Shown here one piece after another: positions 8,051 to 16,979 of a DNA stretch of 64,000 nt (its first letter is position 1; each line of letters begins with the position of its first letter). The position numbers and the translations under genes were made by a program. The notes below the pieces were generated by a model. The model was given only the letters and a program-made list of their open reading frames with translations. It was not told the origin of the DNA and did no database searches. Source of the stretch: Flagellimonas sp. HMM57 (GTDB taxonomy: Bacteria > Bacteroidota > Bacteroidia > Flavobacteriales > Flavobacteriaceae); assembly GCF_021390175.1 (NCBI RefSeq), contig NZ_CP090004.1:1-64000 (forward strand), read 5' to 3'.

Positions 8051-9436
8051 ATGCGAACCTTTTTAAATGTCCTAGTTTTAAGTTGTTTGATTCTTAGTTG
8101 TAGAAACGAAAACAAAGAAAACCTAAAAGTTGAAATCAAAACAGTTATACCTGATTCTCTGGAGTATCCAAGTGAAGAAATCCAAATTCCTGATTCTCTA
8201 AAGAACAAATTCATTGAAAATTTCTTTGTCCCATGGAATAGTCCCTCTAAAGAACTATTGGGCAATTTGAATGACTTTCCTGGCAAAGAACCTTCCTATT
8301 TGGAAAAATACCTAAATAACGACACTTGGTATGGCGAGAACAAAAAGCCCCATAAGAAAAGGCAAAGAGAAAAGATCGTGAACAATGCCGACTTACAAAG
8401 TTTCCCTAATTTTCTTCAAAAAGGAATTGTATTTGCACACACCGATTTACGTAGAATCCCAACAAAAAAGCCAGGCTTTGACAGATACTCAAAAGCAGGT
8501 GAGGGATTTCCGTTCGATTATTTTCAAGAGACAGGTTTATGGGCGAATACACCTGTTTTGATTGTCCATTTGTCGAAAGATAAACAGTGGTGCTATGTCA
8601 TTAGTCCCATTTATAAGGGTTGGGTTGCCATGCATGATGTTGCTATTGTTGATGAGGCTTTTATCTCCCAATGGTCTACCGACACCTATTGTCTACCGCT
8701 ATCCGACAACACAAGTTTACAAAACCCTATTTCCAATTATGCTATTAATGCCAAAATGGGTATGGTATTACCTTATGATGAAATCTCCAATAATCCTGAT
8801 AAGATTTCGGTGTACTTTGCCAATACCGATGAAAACCAAAATGCACGGATTTTAAAGGCAGAAATAGATAGAAGTGCTGTTGCATTGGACAATTTTAAGT
8901 TCAATGGGAAACATCTTAAGCAATTAGTTTCCAATTTGGCGGGAAGACCTTATGGATGGGGAGGCAATTTGGAAAATAGGGATTGTTCCTCCATGATCCG
9001 AGATTTACTGGGGACTTACAAGGTATGGCTTCCCAGGGATTCTAAAGACCAAATCAATTCAGGGACCAAATATGACTTACCGGAAACGGCTAATGAAAAA
9101 ATCAAATTTATTAAAGAAAAAGGAGTTCCTTTTTTGACCATTTTAAGAAAGAAAGGCCATAACATGTTATACGTGGGCGATGCTCCTAACGGGGAACCCC
9201 TAATCTTTCATGCCATTTGGGGGTTAAAAACCTTTTATTCCAATGAGCAACTGGCAGATTTTTTAGCTATTTATCCTATTGAGGGAATCCACAAAGATGA
9301 GGATGGAACATTAAAAGGGAGGCATATCATAGGGGAAGCCGTTATCACTTCGGTAAATGCTGGAGCTGGGAACGACCAGATCATAACTCCCTTAATTGAT
9401 GAAATCTATGCGATGACAACTATTCCTGGCAATTGA
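8051..9436 (+). CDS. SH3-domain NlpC/P60 cysteine peptidase lipoprotein
   Basis: A 461-aa peptidoglycan peptidase of the NlpC/P60 (C40) family with N-terminal SH3-like domains, comparable to proteins that cleave stem-peptide bonds. The lipobox is LILSC at about residue 17. The C-terminal domain has the catalytic triad: C312 in NRDCSSMIRD, H370 in KKGHNMLYVG and a polar third position near H387 (HAIWG). The middle part contains the SH3-type blocks PVLIVHLSKDKQWCYV and GWVAMHDVAIV. It acts in the periplasm, probably anchored in the outer membrane. It has its own upstream region and stands alone. Confidence 0.88.
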   Translation: MRTFLNVLVLSCLILSCRNENKENLKVEIKTVIPDSLEYPSEEIQIPDSLKNKFIENFFVPWNSPSKELLGNLNDFPGKEPSYLEKYLNNDTWYGENKKPHKKRQREKIVNNADLQSFPNFLQKGIVFAHTDLRRIPTKKPGFDRYSKAGEGFPFDYFQETGLWANTPVLIVHLSKDKQWCYVISPIYKGWVAMHDVAIVDEAFISQWSTDTYCLPLSDNTSLQNPISNYAINAKMGMVLPYDEISNNPDKISVYFANTDENQNARILKAEIDRSAVALDNFKFNGKHLKQLVSNLAGRPYGWGGNLENRDCSSMIRDLLGTYKVWLPRDSKDQINSGTKYDLPETANEKIKFIKEKGVPFLTILRKKGHNMLYVGDAPNGEPLIFHAIWGLKTFYSNEQLADFLAIYPIEGIHKDEDGTLKGRHIIGEAVITSVNAGAGNDQIITPLIDEIYAMTTIPGN

Positions 9437-9644
9437 AAAACTCAGCAACTTTGTAAGAATAGGACTAATATTTGGCTAAACAGTCTAATTAATGGATTGT
9501 TATGAAGTATTTTCTAAAGCTTTGTGAAAAAAGGGCCTCCAGAACCATCTCCAAAATTATATTGAGGATAAAGTAGGTATTGGTAATACACCTAAACTTA
9601 ATAAAAGGGATATATAGTTAGCTTTGACTAATTTAATGTGGTTA

Positions 9645-11516
9645 ATGCAAAATTATTTAACTAAAATAACACTCCTTCTTTTTCTCTCTTGCAATATATT
9701 CTTTAAAGGTATTGCACAAAATGTATTAGATACCACAAACACATCTATACCTTTTAAAATTTATAAAACCAATAATGATACTATTTCTATCCACTCCATA
9801 TTAAAATCGGATAGATTATTTCAATTTCCCAATACTTTTAATAAAACACATCCTGAAGATACATACTGGATTCAATTAGATTTCAAAAATCTTTCACATC
9901 TATTAAAAACCGATAGTCTATGGTATTTAAAGTTTAACAATTTTGGATACGGAACACTTTTTAGTTTAGAGAAGGATAATATCTCAAATAAGATTATTGG
10001 TCAGTTTGAAGCTAAAAAAGAAGTCAGTTTGGTGAAGTTTCATTCTGAAACGTCTTTTTTATCAAACTCACTTTTCCAAGACCGCTTTCTCTATTTGAAA
10101 GTAAAAAAAGTAATTTCTAGAGAACTTCCAACTAGTTGGAGTTTTAGCTTCATAAGCCAATCACAACATATACTAAACAAAAACTACTACACACAACAAG
10201 ATTCCAATTCTGTTTTACCCATGTACATATTTGCGGGAATATGTACAATTATGGTTTTGCTGACACTCGCCTTTTATGCATATTTAAAACGTCTTGAGTT
10301 TTTATTTTATTCGCTTTATGTCTTTTGGTTATTAGTCCTTTTAAGTGGTTATGAACTAAAAATATACGACTTCTTATTTGGGAACGATCTACTCTTAAAA
10401 TATTGGTTTTACGAGGTTGTGCAAATGTTTATCAACTCATCATATATCTTCTTTGTTATGTTTTATTTAAAAACAAAAGAAGATTATCCAATAATACAAC
10501 GCCTTTTAAAATTCATGCTGATTTTGCAACTTTTGGTTTTTATTGTAGACACCTCTTTTACATATCATAAATTCTTTATTGGCCATATTTATCTTGTAAA
10601 CATAGAACGTTTTACACTGATCGCTTCTTCAACTATCGGCCTAATCTATTTGGCCTTAAAAGGCAAAAATGTTTTAGCTTACTTTATTGTTTTTGGACTA
10701 TTCTTTTTCTTGATCGGTACCATAGTTCATTTTTACCTTACCAACGGTTCTGCGCTTTTAGAATATAAAAGCCGTTACTTCTTAATGGTTGGTTGTATAT
10801 TGGATATTATCATTTTTGCTTATGGGTTAACGTATAAGGTTTTCTTAGAACAAAATGAAAAATTGCATTATCAAAGAGAAGCTTTAACACAGAAAAACAA
10901 AGCTTTAAGAGCTCAAATAAATCCACACTTTATATTCAATTCACTAAGCTCAATACAACATTTAATTACCAGCAACAATAAAGTTTCAGCATTAAAGTAC
11001 TTGTCTAAATTTAGTAGGTTAACACGAAATGTTCTTGAAAGCTCTATTGAACCGGATATTTTGCTATCTGAAGAAATAAAGATGCTCAACGATTATTTAG
11101 AGTTAGAGTCTTTACGGTTTGCAAACTCGTTTTCATATACCATAACTGTTTCTGAAAATGTGGATTCTGAAGCTATCGAAATCCCAATTTTAGTGATTCA
11201 ACCTTTTGTAGAGAATGCTATTCTACATGGACTTTTAAACAAAACTGCAGGTGACAAAATATTGAATATAAATTTTTATCGAGATGATAATCTTTTAGTT
11301 TGTGAAATTGATGATAACGGTGTAGGACGAGAGAATTCGACAAAAAAGAAGTCCATTCATAAAAAGAAATCTCGCGGATTACAGGTTACTAAAGAACGAT
11401 TGGAAATGTTTAATAAACTAAATGATGAAACCAATAATATTACAATCATAGATAAGAAAAATGATGAAGGTAATTCTCTAGGCACAAAAGTGATCATTAA
11501 AATTATTATTAATTAA
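9645..11516 (+). CDS. LytS/YehU-type sensor histidine kinase with 7TM-DISM domain
   Basis: About 623 aa. A signal peptide (FLSCNIFFKGIAQN) leads into a 7TMR-DISM extracellular domain, then about seven membrane segments (residues about 195-400), then a His_kinase domain with RAQINPHFIFNSLSSIQHL (phosphorylated H428) and an ATPase domain with VIQPFVENAILHGL and DDNGVGR. I prefer the ATG at 9645 over upstream starts at 9624 (TTG) and 9636. Kinases of this type normally pair with a LytTR response regulator, often next door. None is seen here, and the integron relic begins just downstream, so the partner may be elsewhere or lost. Confidence 0.87.
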   Translation: MQNYLTKITLLLFLSCNIFFKGIAQNVLDTTNTSIPFKIYKTNNDTISIHSILKSDRLFQFPNTFNKTHPEDTYWIQLDFKNLSHLLKTDSLWYLKFNNFGYGTLFSLEKDNISNKIIGQFEAKKEVSLVKFHSETSFLSNSLFQDRFLYLKVKKVISRELPTSWSFSFISQSQHILNKNYYTQQDSNSVLPMYIFAGICTIMVLLTLAFYAYLKRLEFLFYSLYVFWLLVLLSGYELKIYDFLFGNDLLLKYWFYEVVQMFINSSYIFFVMFYLKTKEDYPIIQRLLKFMLILQLLVFIVDTSFTYHKFFIGHIYLVNIERFTLIASSTIGLIYLALKGKNVLAYFIVFGLFFFLIGTIVHFYLTNGSALLEYKSRYFLMVGCILDIIIFAYGLTYKVFLEQNEKLHYQREALTQKNKALRAQINPHFIFNSLSSIQHLITSNNKVSALKYLSKFSRLTRNVLESSIEPDILLSEEIKMLNDYLELESLRFANSFSYTITVSENVDSEAIEIPILVIQPFVENAILHGLLNKTAGDKILNINFYRDDNLLVCEIDDNGVGRENSTKKKSIHKKKSRGLQVTKERLEMFNKLNDETNNITIIDKKNDEGNSLGTKVIIKIIIN

Positions 11517-11767
11517 AAGGATTTAAGAGGCTGTCAGACTAAAGTAGTGGCCAGTACATGTTAACCAATAGATTTTTAAGTTCTTTATTTTAAATGGTTG
11601 ACCAAACTATAAACGTAGGTTAAAAATGGAACGATTCAATACAAATTTTATGTGTCTTTTGCATATCAAGTTCAAAGAATTATTCGATAGAAAAAATTCT
11701 TAATCCATATAATCTTGCCATGTGCCAATACGTATTTATTCTTTCCATTTTCGTTCTTTTTTAAAAA

Positions 11768-11958
11768 TCCGTATTCAGCAACAATAAAAGCTGGTAGCGG
11801 CAAAAAAGCCACTCCTCATGTGCTTAGGGCATCTTCAGGAGAACTGAACGGATATAAGACATATTCAGCTTCTTTTAGGTCATAGTACCAAAACCACCGA
11901 AATCTATACTCATGTAGCGAACAGATTCCTTATGGATATAGAGGATTTATTATCTTAG
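11768..11958 (+). pseudogene. Tyrosine recombinase 3' relic, likely the integron integrase
   Basis: Degraded C-terminal end of a XerD/IntI-like recombinase. One frame reads KAGSGKKATPHVLR (the conserved box with the second catalytic Arg). After a frameshift another frame reads DIRHIQLLLGHS followed by TKTTEIYTHVANRF and ending MDIEDLLS at the TAG 11956-11958. These are the HxLR, LGH and catalytic Tyr boxes in order. The region upstream to 11517 shows no further readable domain. It lies immediately before the first cassette and on the same strand as the cassettes. Assignment to IntI rather than XerD rests on this position, since the IntI-specific insertion is not preserved. Confidence 0.75.
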
Positions 11959-12024
11959 TTTTATAAGTGAGTTAGCCATAATATGAACGGAACGATATTT
12001 GAAGTTATTTAAGAAACTAATATT

Positions 12025-12804
12025 ATGAAAAAAATCATACTTCTTTTATTACTGACTTTCGGAATTAAAACAGCATTTGCGAAATGTTCAATGAGTGCAA
12101 TGTATTTCTTTCCAGAAACAAAAGAAATTGGCTTGAATTCAAAATTCATTATTCAAGGATATGCGTTTAGTCAAAAAACAATAAAAAGTTTTAAAAACAG
12201 AAAAGTATTCCTTGAAAGTGAAAATGGAGAATTAATTGAACTGAATCTTCAAGAATTTTATACAGGACAAATGCAATTAACTCAAGCTATCTTTTGTCCA
12301 ACATCGGAATTGAATCCTAATACAAAATACTTTCTTAAATACTCTGACCAAACCGAAAATGAGGGAAGAGAAATGAAGCAATACAACAGAGAAAAAAAGG
12401 TAAGAGAAAAAGTCTATTGGAAAACGACGGACAAAAAAGAACTCGAAAACCTGAATTCTAACTTGAATGTTGAATTTGAAAAAACCGAAGTTATCCACTA
12501 TGGTTGTGGACCATCGGCAAATGCAATTTTTAATGTAAAAAATAAATCGGAATCTGAAATTTGGTATAAGACAGAAGTTGTTGATTTGAGCACTAACGAT
12601 AAAAAAGTGTTTTACATTAAAGAATGGAATAGTAAGCTAAATGTTGGACACGGAATGTGTGCAGGCGCATTTACTTATAAGAATAAAGGAAAATATAAAG
12701 TTAGATTTACGCCAATGAATACTGACGGAAAACCAATAAAAACAACTGATTGGACGACTTTTGAAAGTCCGTTTGTGAACGACAAAAGTCCATTCGGAAA
12801 TTAA
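12025..12804 (+). CDS. Secreted protein of unknown function (cassette 1)
   Basis: A 259-aa protein with a clear signal peptide (MKKIILLLLLTFGIKTAFA). The mature part begins KCSMSAMYFFPETKEIG and is rich in Lys, Asn and Glu, with paired Cys residues (for example CGPSANAIFNVKN and GHGMCAGAFTYKN) that could form disulphides in the periplasm. The central FIIQGYAFSQ and SELNPNTKYFLKY segments suggest two beta-sandwich domains. I do not recognise a family. It is the first gene after the integrase relic, and its cassette is closed by attC1. Confidence 0.6.
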   Translation: MKKIILLLLLTFGIKTAFAKCSMSAMYFFPETKEIGLNSKFIIQGYAFSQKTIKSFKNRKVFLESENGELIELNLQEFYTGQMQLTQAIFCPTSELNPNTKYFLKYSDQTENEGREMKQYNREKKVREKVYWKTTDKKELENLNSNLNVEFEKTEVIHYGCGPSANAIFNVKNKSESEIWYKTEVVDLSTNDKKVFYIKEWNSKLNVGHGMCAGAFTYKNKGKYKVRFTPMNTDGKPIKTTDWTTFESPFVNDKSPFGN

Positions 12805-12815
12805 AAAATACTATG

Positions 12816-12945
12816 GCTAACAATGGCTATAAGTAATTGCTTGTTCTCGCCTACTTCTGAAAACCCTCGCGGATTTTCAGTTTGGTGTGTACTTGCAAAG
12901 TTAATCGCTAAACCACGCAACTATTCATAGCCGAAACCGTTAACT
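12816..12945. repeat. attC1 (integron recombination site)
   Basis: Left box GCTAAC, right box GTTAACT. The outer arms pair (GGCTAT near the left, ATAGCC near the right; AATTGC with GCAACT), and the inner part holds a second stem (CTGAAAACC with GGATTTTCAG). Nearly identical in sequence to attC2 and attC9. Confidence 0.85.
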
Positions 12946-12977
12946 ATAATTTGCACCAAAAAAACATAAAAGTTAGA

Positions 12978-13664
12978 ATGAATAGTGACATTAGATATAT
13001 AACGGAAAATTACATTGACTCTGAAGAATTATGTGAAATCACTAAAATATCGGAAAGCAAATTATCCGAACTTATAGCGAAAGGCTTAATGCCAAATTTC
13101 TCATATCAAATTCAATCAAGGTACACTATTACTTCACCTCTTGGTGATAAAGAAGCGATTATAACAACCAAAAGGTATTTCCCTAAAAACATCATCAGTA
13201 TAATTGAAGAAAATCTGAATTTAGAAAATGGCAACAGTTTTAAAGAAAAAGTAAAAAAAGAATTTATAGAAACTTTTATTAATCATACTGACAACCCTTT
13301 TGCATATGAAAACATCATCTTAAATAACGGAAAAATTGATTTTGAAAAACTGGAAAAAGCATTTGAAATAGAATGGGAACACTATTTAAATGGGATTTAC
13401 GGAATCTGCACATTAAATGCCACTGGTGCTGAAATAGCTAAAAAGGAAATCGCCGTTAAAAAAATAATTTCTTTCATAGAAGAGAATAGTGAAATAGAGT
13501 TATCCGATGAAAAAAAGAAAAAATTGATTGAATTGAATTCTCAGTATAATGAAGTTTCAAACTTATTCTCTCCTTATCAAAGAGAAAATAGCAGCAGAGG
13601 AAAATATCTAGATAAAATGCTGAATAAAAACTCGTTGACCGAATTAATAAAAAACTACAGCTAA
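12978..13664 (+). CDS. Hypothetical protein (cassette 2)
   Basis: A 228-aa cytoplasmic-looking protein; the ATG at 12978 is preferred over an in-frame TTG at 12951. The N-terminal 40 residues (SEELCEITKISESKLSELIA) resemble a helix-turn-helix in which a helix pair precedes a recognition helix. The rest is helical, charged and contains HYLNGIYGICTLNATGAEIAKKE. No signal peptide or membrane segment is present. I do not recognise a family; a DNA-binding or toxin-related role is only a guess from the HTH-like start. The stop codon lies inside attC2. Confidence 0.6.
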   Translation: MNSDIRYITENYIDSEELCEITKISESKLSELIAKGLMPNFSYQIQSRYTITSPLGDKEAIITTKRYFPKNIISIIEENLNLENGNSFKEKVKKEFIETFINHTDNPFAYENIILNNGKIDFEKLEKAFEIEWEHYLNGIYGICTLNATGAEIAKKEIAVKKIISFIEENSEIELSDEKKKKLIELNSQYNEVSNLFSPYQRENSSRGKYLDKMLNKNSLTELIKNYS

Positions 13665-13789
13665 CAATGGCCATAAGTAATTGCTTGTTCTCGCCTACTT
13701 CTGAAAACCCTTGCGGATTTTCAGTTTGGTGTGTACTTGCAAAGTTAAGTGCTAAACCACGAAACTATTCATAGCCGAAACCGTTGTAG
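13660..13789. repeat. attC2
   Basis: Left box GCTAAC, right box GTTGTAG. About 95 percent identical by eye to attC1, including the CTTGCGGATTTTCAG central stem. The left box contains the stop codon of the preceding gene. Confidence 0.85.
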
Positions 13790-13809
13790 CACATATTGAC
13801 AAAGCCGAA

Positions 13810-14580
13810 ATGGGAAGAATACATTTATTTGAATTGGAAGACCAAAAATGGTTTCCAACTTTCTTAAGGAATTATGGAACGGACTTTCTACAGTTTTTGT
13901 CCAATAAAACTAAAATGTACAAACCTATTATTCCTATAATCGAAAAAGGATTATTAAAGAGCAAAACCAATCAAATAGTAGACCTTGGTTCGGGTAGCGG
14001 AGGTGGACTTATTTGGTTGAACTCTCAATTGAAAAAAGACATACCTGACCTGAAAATAATTCTGACTGACTTTTATCCAAACATTCCTGCTTTTAAATTG
14101 ACCAAAACGAAATCTGATAACTTTGAATATTTGGAAAAGTCCGTTGATGCAAGAAGTGTTCCTAATGAATTGAAAGGCTTGAGAACTCAATTTTTATCAT
14201 TGCACCATTTCAAGCCGAAAGACGCTAAATTAATTCTACAAAACGCCGTTGACACCGATAGTTCAATTGCAATATTTGAGGGACAAGAAAGAAGTTTACC
14301 AAGTATTTTGGCTATGTTGTTTTCACCAATATCAGTTCTACTAACAACACCTTTTATAAGACCTTTTAAGATTGGGCGAATTGTTTTCACATATCTTATT
14401 CCTATTGTACCATTGTTTGTTCTTTGGGACGGAGTTGTTTCTTCGTTACGAACTTATTCAGTTAAGGAAATGAATAAACTTGTTGAAAATTTGAACGGAA
14501 CAGAAACCTATGATTGGGAAATTAATAAAGTAAAATCAGGACCAAGTGCTATACTCTATTTGCTTGGCACTAAAAAATAA
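13810..14580 (+). CDS. Class I SAM-dependent methyltransferase (cassette 3)
   Basis: A 256-aa protein with motif I VDLGSGSGGG at about residues 56-65, followed by KIILTDFYPNIPAF (acidic end of the second strand). These are typical of Rossmann-fold methyltransferases. The second half has two hydrophobic stretches (SPISVLLTTPFIRPF and VFTYLIPIVPLFVLWDGVV) that could anchor it to the membrane. Substrate unknown. It is the only gene between attC2 and attC3, has no adjacent regulator, and ends 12 bases before the attC3 left box. Confidence 0.75.
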   Translation: MGRIHLFELEDQKWFPTFLRNYGTDFLQFLSNKTKMYKPIIPIIEKGLLKSKTNQIVDLGSGSGGGLIWLNSQLKKDIPDLKIILTDFYPNIPAFKLTKTKSDNFEYLEKSVDARSVPNELKGLRTQFLSLHHFKPKDAKLILQNAVDTDSSIAIFEGQERSLPSILAMLFSPISVLLTTPFIRPFKIGRIVFTYLIPIVPLFVLWDGVVSSLRTYSVKEMNKLVENLNGTETYDWEINKVKSGPSAILYLLGTKK

Positions 14581-14592
14581 TAAAAATACGTA

Positions 14593-14722
14593 CTACAACA
14601 ATGGCTATAATTCATTATGGTTTTGTGCCACACCAAAATAAAAGTATAAATCAAATGGCTGGATTTCGGCGGAATAATCCTGCGGATGATTCCACAACGA
14701 AACCATAACCAAGACCTTTGGC
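14593..14722. repeat. attC3
   Basis: Left box CTACAAC, right box TTTGGCA (one base off GTTGGCA). Arms pair through TTATGGTTTTGT and its near-complement ACAACGAAACCATAA. Shares the inner GATTTCGGCGGAA motif with truncated attC14, so it is a different subtype from attC1. Confidence 0.8.
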
Positions 14723-14750
14723 AATAATTAGAGGTTGAAACAACAAAAAC

Positions 14751-15323
14751 ATGAAATCTGAAATAGATAAATTGGACACGAATCTAAAGGAGAAAAGACC
14801 TGAATATTATAGTAAGCTTCAAAAACCTCTATCTAAAGAAGAAATATTTGCCTTAGAAGTGAAGTATAATAAAATCATTCCATCTGATTTAAAGGAGTTT
14901 TATTTATGGAAAAATGGACAAAGTCAAGATAGTTATGAAGCATTTGTAAATAATTCCATGTTTGAACCTCTGGAATTTGTATTATCAGGAAATCAGGAAT
15001 TTACTGAAATGATAGGATATGATTTTGAAATAGAAAATTGGTGGAACGAAAATTGGCTACCTATTTTTTCTAATGGAGGTGGCAGTTATATCTGTTATGA
15101 CTTGAAAGGAGTTTTTACTGGACAAAAAGGGCAATTGGTCGAGTATTGGAAAGGGGATAATGATAGACCTGTAATCACACCAAGTCTTGCTGACTTTCTG
15201 AACAGTTTAAATCAGTACTATGAGAAAACATCAGAAAACGATTTTGATGAATACTTCGATATTAGCGAAAGTATTACTCAATGGAAAAAAGAGTTTATAG
15301 TGGACAAACCAATTGAAAAATAA
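14751..15323 (+). CDS. SMI1/KNR4 (SUKH) family protein (cassette 4)
   Basis: A 190-aa protein with the SUKH fold signature: an N-terminal helix LSKEEIFALEVKYNKIIPSDL, then KEFYLWKNGQ, the central WLPIFSNGGGSYICYDLKG and the C-terminal SLADFLNSL. In bacteria SUKH proteins are frequent immunity proteins against contact-dependent or polymorphic toxins. That suggests a defensive cargo gene, relevant because Rhs modules lie downstream, but no partner toxin is in this cassette. It is cytoplasmic, with no signal peptide. Confidence 0.8.
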   Translation: MKSEIDKLDTNLKEKRPEYYSKLQKPLSKEEIFALEVKYNKIIPSDLKEFYLWKNGQSQDSYEAFVNNSMFEPLEFVLSGNQEFTEMIGYDFEIENWWNENWLPIFSNGGGSYICYDLKGVFTGQKGQLVEYWKGDNDRPVITPSLADFLNSLNQYYEKTSENDFDEYFDISESITQWKKEFIVDKPIEK

Positions 15324-15327
15324 CTAT

Positions 15328-15459
15328 TGCCAACATGGTGTATGAATAATAGCGGTTGAAGTGTTAAAACGAAAGTATAGACATAAAACAAAGGTTAGTG
15401 CAAAATCGAAAGGTTGGTGAATAGAAATCCGCTACTACTCATACATTAGACCGTTGTGC
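15328..15459. repeat. attC4
   Basis: Left box GCCAAC, right box GTTGTGC. Arms TGTATGAATAATAGCGG and CCGCTACTACTCATACA pair. Same subtype as attC5, attC6 and attC11. Confidence 0.82.
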
Positions 15460-15468
15460 CCAAATAGA

Positions 15469-16203
15469 ATGAAAAAGATAATCTATACAATTTTGATTTT
15501 AGGCATCATTGGTTCAGTAATAGTCACATCACTCTATTTTGGCTATCTAAGATTTAATTATCCTAGTGAAAGTGAATATCCGATTAATGGAATTGATGTC
15601 TCTCATCATCAAAATGAAATAGATTGGAAGCTCGTTAAGGAACAAAAAATACGATTTGTATTTATAAAAGCAACTGAAGGAGGAGACTTTATCGATAAAC
15701 GTTTTAATCAAAATTGGAAAGAGGCAAAAGAAAACGGTATTGATGTAGGGGCATATCATTTTTTTACTTTCTGTAGAGCCCCACAAGAACAAGCAAAAAA
15801 TTTCATAAATGTTGTTCCGAAAATCGATAATTCATTACCACCTGTAATCGATTTAGAATTTGGTGGAAATTGCAGATTAAGGAAAAGTAGAGACTCTTTA
15901 ATAAAAGACATTAAAATATTTGAAGAAATAATTTACACCCATTATCAAAAAAAGCCCATACTATACATTACTCAAGATTTCTACAATGCATTTCTACTTA
16001 ATGAATTCAAAGATAATCCAATTTGGGCGAGAGATATTTATAAAAAACCCGAACTAAAAGATAAAAGAGAATGGATGTTTTGGCAATACGGAAATCGTGG
16101 ACATCTAAAAGGAATAGATATGTATGTTGATCTAAATGTCTTTAATGGAAATAAAGAAGCATATAAAAAACTAAAAACTGGGCACAACACGGTGTATAAG
16201 TAA
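15469..16203 (+). CDS. GH25 family lysozyme (muramidase) (cassette 5)
   Basis: About 244 aa. A membrane anchor or signal segment (IIYTILILGIIGSVIVTSLYF) is followed by a glycoside hydrolase 25 domain that cleaves the MurNAc-GlcNAc bond of peptidoglycan. Family motifs are GIDVSHHQNEIDW, FVFIKATEGGDF, VGAYHFF, PPVIDLEF (catalytic Asp and Glu) and MFWQYGNRG near the end. The ATG at 15469 is preferred over an in-frame TTG at 15454 that lies inside attC4. The C-terminal residues GHNTVYK are encoded by the attC5 left arm, so the gene reads into the recombination site. Confidence 0.88.
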   Translation: MKKIIYTILILGIIGSVIVTSLYFGYLRFNYPSESEYPINGIDVSHHQNEIDWKLVKEQKIRFVFIKATEGGDFIDKRFNQNWKEAKENGIDVGAYHFFTFCRAPQEQAKNFINVVPKIDNSLPPVIDLEFGGNCRLRKSRDSLIKDIKIFEEIIYTHYQKKPILYITQDFYNAFLLNEFKDNPIWARDIYKKPELKDKREWMFWQYGNRGHLKGIDMYVDLNVFNGNKEAYKKLKTGHNTVYK

Positions 16204-16313
16204 TAGCGGTTTAAGTGATGAATCGAAAATATAATCTGAAAACAAAGGTCAGTATAAAACCGAAAAGTTTGTGAGTAGAAATCCACTACTACTCATACAC
16301 TGGACCTTTGGCC
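16182..16313. repeat. attC5
   Basis: Left box GCACAAC, right box TTTGGCC (degenerate GTTGGCC). Arms GTGTATAAGTAATAGCGG and CCACTACTACTCATACAC. The preceding gene ends inside the left arm. Confidence 0.82.
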
Positions 16314-16332
16314 ACAAGCAAAACAAACAGAA

Positions 16333-16818
16333 ATGGATATACAAACGGATTGGAAAATAATAAGAAGGCATTTTAATAAAAGTTTTAGTTCTAACTTCTA
16401 TATTTCAATCGCTTCAGTTGATTCGGAAAATAATCCGACAGTCACACCGATCGGTTCTTTATTTCTAAATGACAATCAAACTGGATTCTATTTTGAAAAA
16501 TTTCCATCAAAATTGCCTGAACACGCTAAAAATAACCCTAAAGTTTGTTTACTTGGAGTGAATAGTGGGAGAATATTTTGGATAAAGGCATTGTTCAAAG
16601 AGAAGTTTGCTGACTTTCCAGCAATGAAACTTTATGGAGAACTTAGAGAAAGAAGAAAAGCAACCAAAAGAGAAATTAAACGACTGAATCGGAGAATGAA
16701 AGCAACAAACGGACTGAAAGGCAACACGTATTTATGGAAAAAAATGGAGTTTGTCCGAGAAATAGTATTCACTAAAGCTGAAAAAATTAACCTCGGAAAA
16801 ATGACGGCTGAGTTATAA
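16333..16818 (+). CDS. Pyridoxamine 5'-phosphate oxidase-like flavin-binding protein (cassette 6)
   Basis: A 161-aa protein of the split-barrel, FMN-binding PNPOx-like superfamily. ISIASVDSENNPTVTPIGSLFLNDNQTGFYFEKFPSKLPEHAKNNPKVCLLGVN is the standard strand pattern of the barrel. The second half (ELRERRKATKREIKRLNRRMKA) is a basic helix and is less typical. Proteins of this group reduce or bind flavins, heme or F420-like substrates; the substrate here is unknown. It is cytoplasmic and the only gene between attC5 and attC6. Confidence 0.75.
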   Translation: MDIQTDWKIIRRHFNKSFSSNFYISIASVDSENNPTVTPIGSLFLNDNQTGFYFEKFPSKLPEHAKNNPKVCLLGVNSGRIFWIKALFKEKFADFPAMKLYGELRERRKATKREIKRLNRRMKATNGLKGNTYLWKKMEFVREIVFTKAEKINLGKMTAEL

Positions 16819-16833
16819 GCGATAAAATCCAGT

Positions 16834-16963
16834 GGCTAACAATGTATAAAAAAATAGCGGTTTAATCGCTAAAACGAAAGTAAGTGAATATAGAAAAGTT
16901 AATGTTTAACTGAAAAGTTAGTGTGTAAAAATCCGCTACTATTCTTATACTAGACCGTTGGCA
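16834..16963. repeat. attC6
   Basis: Left box GGCTAAC, right box GTTGGCA. Arms TGTATAAAAAAATAGCGG and CCGCTACTATTCTTATAC. One of the best matches to the canonical box pair. Confidence 0.85.
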
Positions 16964-16979
16964 AACGTTAAATTGAAGA

